A stretch of DNA of 64,000 bases from Nonomuraea fuscirosea (GTDB lineage Bacteria; Actinomycetota; Actinomycetes; Streptosporangiales; Streptosporangiaceae). The DNA lies in contig NZ_PVNG01000028.1 in assembly GCF_003001935.1 (NCBI RefSeq), positions 107,636-171,635 on the forward strand, in the 5' to 3' direction. The notes beneath the pieces are model-generated. The model ran no database searches. It saw only the letters and a list, made by a program, of their open reading frames with translations, and was not told the origin of the DNA. A program made the position numbers and the translations under genes. The stretch's first letter is position 1, and the number at the start of each line of letters is the position of its first letter. Below, piece after piece: positions 37,581 to 46,362 of the stretch.

Positions 37581-38213
37581 TCAGTCTTGAGAATCGCGCA
37601 GCGCCGCGATCACGCTGCGCAGATGGCGGCGGGCCGCCCGTTCGGCCGCGCCCGGATCCCCCGCGCAGATGGCGTCGATGATGGCCAGATGCTCGCCCAG
37701 CGACCTGGCCGGGCGGCCGCGCTGCATGGACAGCCGGAACTGGTGGCGGACGACCTGGCCGCGCAGCCGTTCCAGCACCCGGCCCGCGATGGACTGGCCG
37801 CTCAGCTCGCGGACGCGGCGGTGCAGCAGCTGGTTGAGCTCCGAATAGCCGAGCACGTCGCCCGACCGCACCGCTTCGGACATGAGAGCGCCGATCTCGC
37901 GCAGCTCCGCGACCGCGTCAGGGGTGACCCGACCGGCCGCCTTGGCCGCGCACAGCCCCTCGACCACCATGCGCACCTCGGTGATCTCGACGGCCTCGTC
38001 CAGGGAGACCGCCCGCACCCGCGCGCCGCGGTTCTGCACCCGCTCCACCAGGCCCTCGTTGGCCAGTTGCAGCAGCGCGGAGCGCACGGAACTCCTGCTC
38101 GCGGAGAAGCGCTCGGACAGGTCGGCTTCCACGAGCCGCTGATCGGGCACGAAATCGCCCCGCATGATCCCCTCGCGGATCGCGTCAAGGACCGTTCCCG
38201 CGTCTGTGGACAC
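37581..38213 (-). CDS. GntR-family regulator, FadR/FCD subfamily
   Basis: 210 residues, GTG at 38213. The N-terminal wHTH has IREGIMRGDFVPDQRLVEADLSE and FSASRSSVRSALLQLANEGLV. The C-terminal all-helical FCD ligand domain has metal-type residues (EVRMVVEGLCAAKAAG, LNQLLHRRVRELSG, EHLAIIDAICAGD). It is 68 bp upstream of the transport operon on the same strand. Matching operators lie in its own promoter and the operon promoter, so it probably autoregulates. Confidence 0.9.
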   Translation of the reverse strand: MSTDAGTVLDAIREGIMRGDFVPDQRLVEADLSERFSASRSSVRSALLQLANEGLVERVQNRGARVRAVSLDEAVEITEVRMVVEGLCAAKAAGRVTPDAVAELREIGALMSEAVRSGDVLGYSELNQLLHRRVRELSGQSIAGRVLERLRGQVVRHQFRLSMQRGRPARSLGEHLAIIDAICAGDPGAAERAARRHLRSVIAALRDSQD

Positions 38214-38228
38214 GTTCCCTCACTCAGA

Positions 38229-38238
38229 TTGTCAACAA
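38229..38238 (-). promoter_or_regulatory. FadR-type operator upstream of the GntR gene
   Basis: TTGTCAACAA, within GATTGTCAACAATC (38227-38240), 15 bp upstream of the regulator start. Same core as the operator at 37546. Confidence 0.7.
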
Positions 38239-38280
38239 TCGTGTGAGAGATATCGTAACCATCTGGGTCACGCGTCAACC

Positions 38281-38342
38281 GTGACGCGGGCTCTGTTCAC
38301 GTGACGCGGGCCCCGTTCACCGTGACGCGGGCTCTGTTCGTC
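38281..38342. repeat. 20-21 bp tandem repeat next to the methyltransferase stop
   Basis: GTGACGCGGG followed by CTCTGTTC or CCCCGTTC occurs at 38281, 38301 and 38322, ending 4 bp before the methyltransferase stop (38346-38348). Confidence 0.8.
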
Positions 38343-38345
38343 GTC

Positions 38346-39134
38346 TCAGCGGCGGCGGCAGATCATCAGCTCCGTCGTGGGGCTCTCGCGGACGACGCGC
38401 ACGAGCCGCCGCTCCACCGGCGACAGCAGCGCCCCGGCCACCCGGCCGGTGGCCTCGGTGAGCGTGACGCCGCGCAGGAAGCCGCCCCACAGCTTGCGCC
38501 ACACGGGGTTGGCGTCCACCTGGGCGTTCATCAGCACGAGCATGGGCGCGCGCCGGACGACGTCGAAGCCGGCCTCGCCGAGCGCCGTGGTGATCCACGG
38601 CAGCGTGTGGTTGACCTGGTGGTCGCCGCGCTGCTCGGGCCGGTGCAGGAAGTTCTCCGACAGGACGAGGACGCCGCCCGGCTTCGTGGCCCGCCCGAGC
38701 GTGCGCAGCGCCGCGCGGTAGCGCTCGTCGTCGGTGATGTGGAACAGCATGTCCATGGCCGAGACCGCGTCGTACGAGCCGGGTTCGATCAGGTCGCCGG
38801 GGTCGGCGAGGTCGAGCTGGAGGATCTCGGAGTCGGGGAAGCGGGCGCTCAGGCGCTCGACGGCGGCCTTGGTGAGGTCGGCTCCCGTGATCGACCGGGC
38901 GCCGAGCGCCCGCCACTGGCGCAGGTAGAAGCCGGTGCCCGAGCCGACGTCGAGGACCTTCGCGGCGGCCAGGTCGAGCCCGAGCCGGCCCACCTCACGC
39001 CGGAAGACCTCGCCTCGCACCAGGTACATGTACGAGTTGAACGCCCGCCCGAGCTGCTTGTAGCCGACCCCGCTCTCGGTCCAGTCGGACTCGAGGCGGC
39101 GCTCCCAGAAGTCCTTCAGTTCGGTGTGCCTCAT
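38346..39134 (-). CDS. Class I SAM-dependent methyltransferase
   Basis: 262 residues. ATG 39134 is chosen because GGGGGAG lies upstream; a GTG at 39188 adds 18 poor residues. Motif I is VLDVGSGTGFYLRQW, the acidic loop is TGADLTKAAVERL, post-I is ILQLDLADPGD and motif IV region is YDAVSAMDMLFHITDD. The N-terminal FWERRLESDW and C-terminal LVLMNAQVDANPVW resemble small-molecule or lipid methyltransferases. Substrate unknown; there are no coupled genes. Confidence 0.85.
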   Translation of the reverse strand: MRHTELKDFWERRLESDWTESGVGYKQLGRAFNSYMYLVRGEVFRREVGRLGLDLAAAKVLDVGSGTGFYLRQWRALGARSITGADLTKAAVERLSARFPDSEILQLDLADPGDLIEPGSYDAVSAMDMLFHITDDERYRAALRTLGRATKPGGVLVLSENFLHRPEQRGDHQVNHTLPWITTALGEAGFDVVRRAPMLVLMNAQVDANPVWRKLWGGFLRGVTLTEATGRVAGALLSPVERRLVRVVRESPTTELMICRRR

Positions 39135-39282
39135 CAACCAGCGCTCCCCCACTGAGTCGTGCCGAAGGCCAAAGCCTTTCGGCAGCACACCTGGCTGTCA
39201 AGAAACTCCACATGGACGAAAATCAACGTTGACAGTCGGCCACGTGGATTGGAGGGTTCCTGGGATGAAGGAGGACCCCAGC

Positions 39283-40446
39283 ATGACTACCGATCCGGCG
39301 TCCGTGGACGTACCCAGAGGGCTCAAGGGCGTGGTCGTCACCGAGACGCGCCTGAGCGACGTACGGGGGCGCGAAGGCTTTTACCACTATCGCCAGTACT
39401 CGGCGATCGACCTGGCGGAGCGACGCACGTTCGAGGACGTGTGGCACCTGATGCTGCTCGGGACGCTGCCGTCCGGGGAGGAGCGCGAGCGCTTCGCCGG
39501 ACGCACGCTGCCGCTGCGGCGCGTGCCGGACGCCCTGCGCCCCCTGTTGCCCGCCCTGGCCGCGTCGGGGCGGGGCGGCCAGTTGGACAACGTGCGCAGC
39601 GCCATCTCGGCCGCGGGCGCGGTGCGCGGCATGCGGCCGCTGTACGACCTCGACCCCGGCGAACGCCTGGACGACGCCCTGTTCGTCACCGCCCTGATGC
39701 CCACGTTGCTCACCGCGCTGCACCGGCTGGCCGACGGGCTGGAGCCGGTCGAGCCGCGCGACGACCTGGGTCACGCGGCCAACTACCTCTACATGCTGAC
39801 CGGCCGGGTGCCCTCCCCCGACCATGCCAGGGCCGTCGAGCAGTACCTGATCTCCACCGTCGACCACGGCTTCAACGCCTCCACGTTCACCGCGCGGGTG
39901 ATCGCCTCCACGGGCGCGGACCTGGCGTCGTGCGTGGCGGGAGCGCTCGGCGCGCTGTCGGGACCGCTCCACGGCGGCGCGCCGAGCCGCGCCCTGGACA
40001 CCCTGGACGCGATCGGCAGCCCCGATCGCATCGACGCCTGGGTGCGCGAACGCGTCCTCGCGGGCGATCGCATCATGGGGTTCGGGCATCCGGTCTACCG
40101 TACGGAGGACCCGCGCTCGCGGATGTTGTCCGGCATCGCCAAGGGATTCGGCGGCGACCTGGTGGACTTCGCGCACGAGGTGGAACGGCGGGTGGTCGAC
40201 ATCCTGGCCGAGCTCAAGCCGGGCCGCGAGCTGCACACCAACGTGGAGTTCTACGCGGGGGTGGTGATGGAGATCTGCGGCATCCCGCGCTCGATGTTCA
40301 CGCCGACGTTCGCCGCCGCGCGGACCGTCGGATGGAGCGCGAACATCCTGGAGCAGGCGGAGGACAGCAAGATCATCAGGCCGTCGGCCCGGTACGTGGG
40401 CGACCCGCCGCCCCAGCCGGTGCCGGCGGATCCGCGCGCAGGATGA
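39283..40446 (+). CDS. Citrate synthase family protein (paralogue with Asp-to-Glu change)
   Basis: 387 residues. ATG at 39283 has GAAGGAGG 7 nt upstream. The citrate synthase fold has active-site His230 (SGPLHGGAP) and His269 (MGFGHPVYR), and Arg-containing RTEDPRS. The usual catalytic Asp of NVDFYSG is Glu322 in NVEFYAGVVM. It could be a 2-methylcitrate synthase or a minor citrate synthase paralogue. The 3' end overlaps the convergent P450 gene by 71 bp. Confidence 0.88.
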   Translation: MTTDPASVDVPRGLKGVVVTETRLSDVRGREGFYHYRQYSAIDLAERRTFEDVWHLMLLGTLPSGEERERFAGRTLPLRRVPDALRPLLPALAASGRGGQLDNVRSAISAAGAVRGMRPLYDLDPGERLDDALFVTALMPTLLTALHRLADGLEPVEPRDDLGHAANYLYMLTGRVPSPDHARAVEQYLISTVDHGFNASTFTARVIASTGADLASCVAGALGALSGPLHGGAPSRALDTLDAIGSPDRIDAWVRERVLAGDRIMGFGHPVYRTEDPRSRMLSGIAKGFGGDLVDFAHEVERRVVDILAELKPGRELHTNVEFYAGVVMEICGIPRSMFTPTFAAARTVGWSANILEQAEDSKIIRPSARYVGDPPPQPVPADPRAG

Positions 40447-41635
40447 CGGGAAGGGCTTCCAGGCCGCGCAGGATCATCATCGCGCTCTGCTCGCACCACC
40501 GGAGCTGTTCCGGCGGGCGGGCGAGCCGGATCCCGGGGAAGCGGCCGAGCAGCGAGGTGAACGCGATCGTGCCCTCCAGCCTGGCCAGCGGCGCGCCGAG
40601 GCAGAAGTGCAGCCCGTACCCGAAGGCGAGGTGCTGGTTGTCCCGCCTGGCCAGGTCGAGCTCGTCGGGCCGGTCGAACCGGGCGGGGTCACGGTCGGCG
40701 CAGGCCAGGGCGACCACGACCAGGCTGCCGGCGGGGACGGTGACGCCGTCCACGTCGACGTCCTCGACGGCGGTGCGCAACGTGGCCCGCTCGACCGGCC
40801 CGTCGTAACGGAGCAGCTCCTCCACCGCCGCAGGCACCAGCCCGGGATCGGCGACGAGAGCGCCGAGCACCTCGGGGGCGCGCAGCAGGGCCAGGGTGCC
40901 GTTGCCGATGAGGTTGACCGTGGTCTCGTGCCCGGCCACGAGCAGCAGCATGAGCATGCCGAGCAGTTCGGCCTCGTCCAGCTCGCCCTGCCGGTCGGCG
41001 GCCAGGATCAGGGCGCTGATCAGGTCGGGCTGCGCCTCGCTCGCGAGCTCCATGTCCATGTGTTTCCTGCGCTCGGCGACCAGGCCGGACAGGTAGCCGG
41101 TGAGCGCCGCGGCGCCGGCCTCCCGCCGCCGCCTGAGCTCGGGGGCCGACGAGGTGGTGATCAGGGCGCGGCTCCACGTACGGAACCGATCGCGATCGGA
41201 GACGGGAACGCCGAGCATCTCGCTGATCACCGTGATCGGCAGTGGGAAGGCGAACCCCTCGATCAGGTCGGCCTCCTCGTCTTCCGGCAGGGCGGCGAGG
41301 AGGTCGTCCGCGATCCGCTGGATGCGCGGGCGCAGGGCCAGCACCCGCCTGGCGGTGAAGGCCCCGCCGATCACCCGGCGCAGGCGGGTGTGGTCGGGCG
41401 GGTCGGAGGAGAGCATGTTGACGCCGAGCGGCCCGGCGTCGCCGGTGATCAGCCCGGCCTCGCGCAGGAAGGCGGGCGCGTTCTTCGGATGCTTGGACAG
41501 GCGCGGGTCGTTGAGCGCGGCGCGGGCCTCGGCGTACCTGGTGATCAGGTAGGCGTCGCCGCCGAACGGGGTGCTGACGCGGTGCACGGCGCCGCGGTCG
41601 CGGAGCCTCGCGTATGCCGGGTACGGATCAGCCAT
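40376..41635 (-). CDS. Cytochrome P450
   Basis: 419 residues, ATG 41635 with AAGGCGG 7 nt upstream. The I-helix is LLVAGHETTVN, ExxR lies in EELLRYDGP, and the heme loop is FGYGLHFCLGAPLARLE with Cys345. It is a soluble bacterial class I P450 of the CYP105/107-like type; no ferredoxin is adjacent. Its last ~24 codons overlap the citrate synthase gene antisense. Confidence 0.93.
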   Translation of the reverse strand: MADPYPAYARLRDRGAVHRVSTPFGGDAYLITRYAEARAALNDPRLSKHPKNAPAFLREAGLITGDAGPLGVNMLSSDPPDHTRLRRVIGGAFTARRVLALRPRIQRIADDLLAALPEDEEADLIEGFAFPLPITVISEMLGVPVSDRDRFRTWSRALITTSSAPELRRRREAGAAALTGYLSGLVAERRKHMDMELASEAQPDLISALILAADRQGELDEAELLGMLMLLLVAGHETTVNLIGNGTLALLRAPEVLGALVADPGLVPAAVEELLRYDGPVERATLRTAVEDVDVDGVTVPAGSLVVVALACADRDPARFDRPDELDLARRDNQHLAFGYGLHFCLGAPLARLEGTIAFTSLLGRFPGIRLARPPEQLRWCEQSAMMILRGLEALPVILRADPPAPAGAAGRPRTGPTA

Positions 41636-41737
41636 GTGTCTGCCGCCTTCGCGCTCAGCCTGCACAGGCGCGCCTCGCGGAGCCCGCGCGGCCATTTTAC
41701 GACGGCCCGCGCGGGCAGGCCGAGCATCATGTCGACG

Positions 41738-41841
41738 CTTGCGCCGTCCACTTGCGCCGTCCACTTGCGCCGTCCGCTTGACCGGGGCCGCTTGACCGGG
41801 GCCGCTTGACCGGGGCCGCTTGACCGGGGCCGCTTGACCGG
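41738..41841. repeat. Two abutting minisatellites (13 bp x3 and 14 bp x5)
   Basis: CTTGCGCCGTCCA at 41738, 41751 and 41764 runs directly into CCGCTTGACCGGGG at 41774, 41788, 41802 and 41816 and a partial fifth copy at 41830. They lie between the P450 start and the TetR stop (both minus strand), in the 239-bp gap that also holds the P450 promoter. Confidence 0.88.
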
Positions 41842-41874
41842 AATCGAGTCGTGCAGCTCGACCGCGGCGTCGCG

Positions 41875-42489
41875 TCATAGCGTGCCGAGCCCGCGCATGA
41901 CGAGGTCGATCGCACGCCGCATCGTGGCCAGCAACTCCTCGTCCGACTGCCCCATCTCCATGCTGACCAGCCCGAGCGCCCCCACGGAGCCCGTCATCGC
42001 GCCCACCGCGGCCAGCGCCGTCATCCAGTCGATCTCGTCGGGAAACGCGGCGACGAACGCGTCGGCGATCCTGCGCTGCAGGTCGAACAGCACGTGCAGG
42101 CCCTTGGCCTGGACGCTGGGAACGGTGGCGAGCAGATTGCGGTAGACGTCCGTCAGCTCACGGTCGCCCGCCATCGGCCCCTCGGCCAGGTATCCGGCCG
42201 ACAGGGACAGCTCGCAGGTCCGCAGCAGCAGGTCGCCCATGCGTTCGCCGGGCCGGCGCCCTTCGATCACGGACAGGGTCAGCTCGTAGTAGCGCTCGGC
42301 GTCGGTGAAGACCACGTCCTCCTTGCCGGAGAAGTAGTTGAAGAAGGTCTTGGTTGCTATGTCCGCCTCTGCACTGATCTGCGCGATGGTGGTCTGCTCG
42401 TACCCCTGCTCCTTGAACAGCCTGAAGGCCGTACGGACCAGCAGCTCCCTGGTCTGGCGTTTCTTGCGCGCCCGTCGCGTCTCCTCCAC
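41875..42489 (-). CDS. TetR-family regulator
   Basis: 204 residues, GTG at 42489. The HTH is IAQISAEADIATKTFFNYFSGKEDVV. There is no Shine-Dalgarno; TAAGAT (42497-42502, minus strand) ends only 7 nt before the GTG and could be the -10 of a leaderless transcript. Divergent from a P450-SDR operon, which it probably represses through iterons in the shared promoter. It may also affect the P450 downstream on its own strand. Confidence 0.9.
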   Translation of the reverse strand: MEETRRARKKRQTRELLVRTAFRLFKEQGYEQTTIAQISAEADIATKTFFNYFSGKEDVVFTDAERYYELTLSVIEGRRPGERMGDLLLRTCELSLSAGYLAEGPMAGDRELTDVYRNLLATVPSVQAKGLHVLFDLQRRIADAFVAAFPDEIDWMTALAAVGAMTGSVGALGLVSMEMGQSDEELLATMRRAIDLVMRGLGTL

Positions 42490-42500
42490 GGTGACACATC

Positions 42501-42543
42501 TTACACGGCAGAAATTTTTACACGGCTTGTACTTTTACACGTC
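42501..42543. promoter_or_regulatory. Three 17-bp-spaced direct repeats in the TetR/P450 divergent promoter
   Basis: TTACACGGC at 42501, TTACACGGC at 42518 and TTACACGTC at 42535, exactly 17 bp apart. The region is AT-rich against the genome background. Likely a cooperative TetR operator array covering both promoters. Confidence 0.65.
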
Positions 42544-42626
42544 GTGATGCTTAATGGCTTGCATCGGCCGTGCGAGTGCCGCCGGGCAGGACGCCGCTCG
42601 CACGGCGTACCCACCCGAGGAGTGAC

Positions 42627-43856
42627 ATGTCCGATCCATCAGAACTGCCGAGACTGCTGGTCCAGCACGCCGAGGCCTGCCCCTTCGATCCGCCGGAAGA
42701 GCTCGCGCGGCTGCGCGCCGAACGGCCCGTGGCGCCGATGACCTACCCGGACGGTCACGAGGGCTGGCTGGTGACCGAGCACGCCCTGGTCCGCGAGGTG
42801 CTGGCCGACCCGCGCTTCAGTCATCGGGCCGAGCTCGTCCACTTTCCGCTGCCGGGAGCCTCGCTCGACGCCGAGCCGCAACCGGCGCCGCCAGGGGCCT
42901 TCACCGCGATGGACCCGCCCGAGCACACCCGCTACCGCCGGCTGCTCACCGGCCAGTTCACCATCCGCCGGATGCGCCGGTGGACCACCCGGATCGAGGA
43001 GATCGCCGCCGAGCTGCTGACCGCGATGGAGCGGCACGGCCCTCCCGCCGACCTGGTGGAAACGTTCTCGGGCCCCCTTCCCGGGCTGGTGATCTGCGAG
43101 CTGCTCGGCGTTCCCGCGGGTGACCAGGACGAGTTCGTCCGCGCGATGAGCGTCCTCGGCCGCCTGGACGTGCCCGCCGGCGAGAAGGCGGCCGCCTTCG
43201 GCAGGATGCAGGCCCTCATGCTCGATCTCATCCGCGCCAAGCGCGAGCGGCCCACGGACGACCTGCTCGGCGGGCTGGTCAGCGGCGGTGACCTGACCGA
43301 CGACGAGCTGGCGGTCATCGGCGGCGTACTGACCGGCGCGGGCTTCGACACCACCGCGAACATGATCGCCACCGGCGTCTTCGCCCTGCTGAGCCACCCC
43401 GGGCAGCTCGCCGCCCTGCGCTCGGACCCCGCCCTCGCCGGCAATGCCGTCGAGGAGCTGCTCCGCTACCTGAGCATCATCCCCGCCACGGTGCGGGCCG
43501 CCCTGGAGGACGTCGAGCTCGGCGGCACGCTGATCAAGGCCGGCCAGTCGGTCACCGTCTCCGTCCCGGCCGCCAACCGCGACCCGAAGCACTTCCCCGA
43601 CCCCGGCACGCTCGACCTCCACCGCCCCACGTCCGCGCACGTCGCCTTCGGCCACGGCATCCATCAGTGCCTCGGCCAGCAGCTCGCCCGGGTCGAGATG
43701 CAGGTCGCCATCCCCGCCCTGCTCGACCGCTTCCCCTCCCTGCGCCTGGCCGTACCGCCGGAGGAGATCCCCATGCGCGAGGACATGCTGATCTACGGCG
43801 TGCACCGCCTCCCCGTCACGTGGGACGTACCGGCACACAAGGAGAATCGCTCATGA
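42627..43856 (+). CDS. Cytochrome P450
   Basis: 409 residues. ATG 42627 has GAGGAG upstream, preferred to an ATG at 42570. The I-helix is LTGAGFDTTANM, ExxR lies in EELLRYLSI, and the heme loop is FGHGIHQCLGQQLARVE with Cys348. Soluble bacterial P450 of CYP105-like type. It is coupled by ATGA to an SDR, suggesting successive oxidation of one substrate. Confidence 0.93.
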   Translation: MSDPSELPRLLVQHAEACPFDPPEELARLRAERPVAPMTYPDGHEGWLVTEHALVREVLADPRFSHRAELVHFPLPGASLDAEPQPAPPGAFTAMDPPEHTRYRRLLTGQFTIRRMRRWTTRIEEIAAELLTAMERHGPPADLVETFSGPLPGLVICELLGVPAGDQDEFVRAMSVLGRLDVPAGEKAAAFGRMQALMLDLIRAKRERPTDDLLGGLVSGGDLTDDELAVIGGVLTGAGFDTTANMIATGVFALLSHPGQLAALRSDPALAGNAVEELLRYLSIIPATVRAALEDVELGGTLIKAGQSVTVSVPAANRDPKHFPDPGTLDLHRPTSAHVAFGHGIHQCLGQQLARVEMQVAIPALLDRFPSLRLAVPPEEIPMREDMLIYGVHRLPVTWDVPAHKENRS

Positions 43857-44671
43857 AAGTCATCCTCGTCACCGGAGCCTCGTCCGGCATCGGCAAGGCC
43901 ACGGCGCTCGAACTCCTGCGGGCCGGCCACACCGTGTACGGCGCGGCCAGACGCGTCCCGGCGATGGACGCCCTCCGCGACGCCGGCGGCCACGCCCTCC
44001 CCATGGACGCCCGCGAGCCGGAGGACCTGGAGCGGGCCGTCCGCACCGTCGTCGAGGAGCAGGGCAGGCTCGACGTCCTGATCAACAACGCCGGCACCGT
44101 CCTGCACGGGGCCGCCGAGGACGTCCCGCTGCCCCGCGCCCGCGACCTGTTCGAGGTCAACGTGTTCGCCCCGGCCCGGCTGACCCAGCTCGCCCTGCCG
44201 CACATGCGCGCGCGGGGGTCGGGCACGATCGTCAACGTGTCGTCCGTCGGCGGCGAGATCTCCCTGCCGCTCGGCTGCTGGTACTACGCCTCGAAGCACG
44301 CGCTGGAGGCGTACTCCGACACCCTCCGGATGGAGGTGGAACCGTTCGGCATCGACGTCGTGATCATCCAGCCCGGCATCATCAGAACCGACTTCGAGGA
44401 CCATACCGCCCAGGACCTGCGGGAGATCTCCGGCTCGACCGCCTACGGCCCGATGGCCGAGAAGATGGCCCAGAAGGCCGAGGCCCAGACCACCGCCGAC
44501 GCTCCGGCCTCCGACCCGGACCTCGTCGCGACCACCATCCGCGAAGCCATCGAGGCCGACAAGCCCCGGACCCGCTACGCCGTCGGCTGGCTGGCGGACA
44601 AACTCCTCGAACTAGACCGCACCCTCCCGGACCGCGACTTCGACGCCCTCGCCACCAGATCCCTCAGGTAG
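43853..44671 (+). CDS. Short-chain dehydrogenase/reductase
   Basis: 272 residues, ATG 43853 with AAGGAG upstream. Classical SDR: TGASSGIGKAT, NNAG, catalytic Ser in VSSVGG, and YYASKHALEAY for the YxxxK pair. The C terminus is longer than minimal SDRs. It probably acts on the product of the coupled P450. Confidence 0.92.
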   Translation: MKVILVTGASSGIGKATALELLRAGHTVYGAARRVPAMDALRDAGGHALPMDAREPEDLERAVRTVVEEQGRLDVLINNAGTVLHGAAEDVPLPRARDLFEVNVFAPARLTQLALPHMRARGSGTIVNVSSVGGEISLPLGCWYYASKHALEAYSDTLRMEVEPFGIDVVIIQPGIIRTDFEDHTAQDLREISGSTAYGPMAEKMAQKAEAQTTADAPASDPDLVATTIREAIEADKPRTRYAVGWLADKLLELDRTLPDRDFDALATRSLR

Positions 44672-44674
44672 CGG

Positions 44675-44717
44675 CGCCCGGCGAACCCCAAGGTCCATGA
44701 GGGAGGTCCGCCGGGCG
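44675..44717 (+). terminator. Inverted repeat after the P450-SDR operon
   Basis: CGCCCGGCG (44675-44683) and CGCCGGGCG (44709-44717), perfect 9-bp arms around a 25-nt loop, starting 4 bp past the SDR stop. Confidence 0.5.
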
Positions 44718-45630
44718 TCACGTCGAGCGAGGACAAGGCATCTCTCACCCTTCTCGCAGCAGACCGCGAATTCCCGCACCAGTAGTTTGAGCGGACCTGT
44801 ATGAGGCACGGTAGGCGGGCTCCGCGGACATGATCACCATCCGGTCGCACTGCCTCGAGTCTGGTCGCGAGGTCTCGCTCCCCATACCTGGAGAGGTCCC
44901 GAGCGGACTCGCCGGGGCACTGGCCGCAGCAGTGGTCACCATCCCGGCGTGCCCGTGCCGGGTCCACGCGCACACTCGTCACCGTGTTGCGGCTGTGGCA
45001 GCGATTGCTCCCTGTCGCCGGCGACAGACAGAAAGCAGAACAGCTGCTCCGCATCGCCATGAAAGCGCGTGGCAATCCCGCCGGGCTGCCTGCCGAGCCG
45101 GACATGCCCGAGCCGCCCCGTAGGCCTACACCGAGCCGGCTGAGGAGCACGCGGGAGGTGACCGGTGCACGAGAGCCGTGCGTGTGCTGGCCGTCGCCGT
45201 CGCCGTCTTCACCTTGATGACTGAGGTGCTGGGTGATTGGGCGGACATCGCCGCCTTCCTCAGCTACGTCAAAAGCTCCAGGACCTGCCACCGACCGACC
45301 GACCGGACCAGCTCTCGCCGTCATCGTCGCTACGCGAGTCCTACCAGATGTAGCCCGCGTTGAGACGAGCCGCCCGGGGACGGCGTGATCCTCGAACGCT
45401 CACTCGAAGACCGACGACGACCCGGACACGCGCTTCCTCTTCCTTGATGAGCGATACAGAGCTCACCGGTCCCACGATGGGGTGACCACTCGGAGTTCTC
45501 CTTCATGCGGCTTCGCCACGTCTTCGAAACGGTCCACGTGACGACTCCTCGTCTGCGCCGAAGTGGGGTGTGTTGACTTCGTCACTTCCCGAAAGAAAGA
45601 CTTGGGGTCCCCAGCAAGATAGAGGTCATC
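44718..45630. other. Gene-poor stretch, no convincing intact gene
   Basis: About 900 bp without a well-supported ORF. Several short frames have locally protein-like segments but wrong lengths or shifts: MITIRSHCLESGREVSLPIP at 44830 and LWQRLLPVAGDRQKAEQLL near 44990 lie in different plus-strand frames and could be pieces of decayed genes. Third-position GC bias is lost compared with both flanks. It may be an old insertion or deletion scar. Confidence 0.5.
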
Positions 45631-45894
45631 GTGCGCCTGCATACGAAAGTCATCCTTGCGTTCATGGGATCTTTCGTCCTTGTTTTGACGGTCACCCGGG
45701 ACGCGGACGGCCTCTGGGGCCTCTCCCTGGGAATCTTTCTGGCCTACCTGCTCATCGCGTACGTGTTTCGTGACCTTCCGGGCGGTAGTACCGGCCAAGG
45801 CGGGAGTGCAGGCAGCCACAGAGGCGCTGGATATGACGGAGGCGGAAGAAGCGGAGACGGGGGCTTCGGTGACGGCGGAGACGGGGGCGAGTGA
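45631..45894 (+). CDS. Possible small membrane protein with Gly-rich tail
   Basis: 87 residues, GTG at 45631 with AGAGGT upstream. Two adjacent hydrophobic helices (VILAFMGSFVLVLTV and GLSLGIFLAYLLIAYVF) are followed by a Gly/Asp/Ser tail (GYDGGGRSGDGGFGDGGDGG). Plausible but unverified; it is the only credible gene in this 1.7-kb stretch. No family recognised. Confidence 0.45.
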   Translation: MRLHTKVILAFMGSFVLVLTVTRDADGLWGLSLGIFLAYLLIAYVFRDLPGGSTGQGGSAGSHRGAGYDGGGRSGDGGFGDGGDGGE

Positions 45895-46123
45895 GAAGGC
45901 CGGCCCGGCTGAGGTGGGGTGGTGTGCCGCGATGAGACGGCACTACTTGAATTGAGCACCTCGCGGCCGCGGGGTCGGCCCCTGGTTGTCGCCCCCGCGG
46001 CCGGAGCGGTACTCCGACCTCCTCCAGCAGTCGGTGGACGAACCCGGACGAGTGGCCCTTCGAGAGCAAGGTTCAAGAAGGCGCTTACGAGGCGAATGAC
46101 TTAATAGCGCTCTTGTAGCTTGA

Positions 46124-46240
46124 ATAGGAATCAGAGTCATCCCCGAGCCGGTGAAGGACGCCCAGGGCCGGCGACGGTACTCACCGCGCGACAACGCGCA
46201 CATGCTGCCTTCGTCGCACATCCGCGTCCGCGAAGCCATT
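46124..46240 (+). pseudogene. Relic of a MerR-family regulator N terminus
   Basis: The frame beginning after a stop at 46121-46123 reads RVIPEPVKDAQGRRRYSPRD, which matches the wing region of MerR proteins (typically GLIPEPxRxxxGxRRYSxxD). It then degenerates (NAHMLPSSHIRVREA). No start codon, recognition helix or downstream effector domain remains. The rest of 45895-46362 shows no gene. Confidence 0.5.
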
Positions 46241-46362
46241 GATCCGCACTTCCGAGGACCCGGTAACCCACGAAACAGACCTGAGGTCTGCGAAGTGGCG
46301 AGGGGTGGCGTATCGCACATGATGGCCGTGTGGGTATGCCGCCCCTGTGACATGCGCAATTG

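Noticed and set aside
38346..39188. Longer methyltransferase start at GTG 39188
   Set aside because: Adds 18 residues without family character and lacks a good Shine-Dalgarno compared with ATG 39134.
40376..44671. P450/SDR genes as a natural-product cluster
   Set aside because: No PKS, NRPS, terpene, RiPP or tailoring core enzyme in the window.
45943..46359. 138-residue minus-strand ORF
   Set aside because: No domain or coding bias, and it overlaps the MerR relic read on the plus strand.
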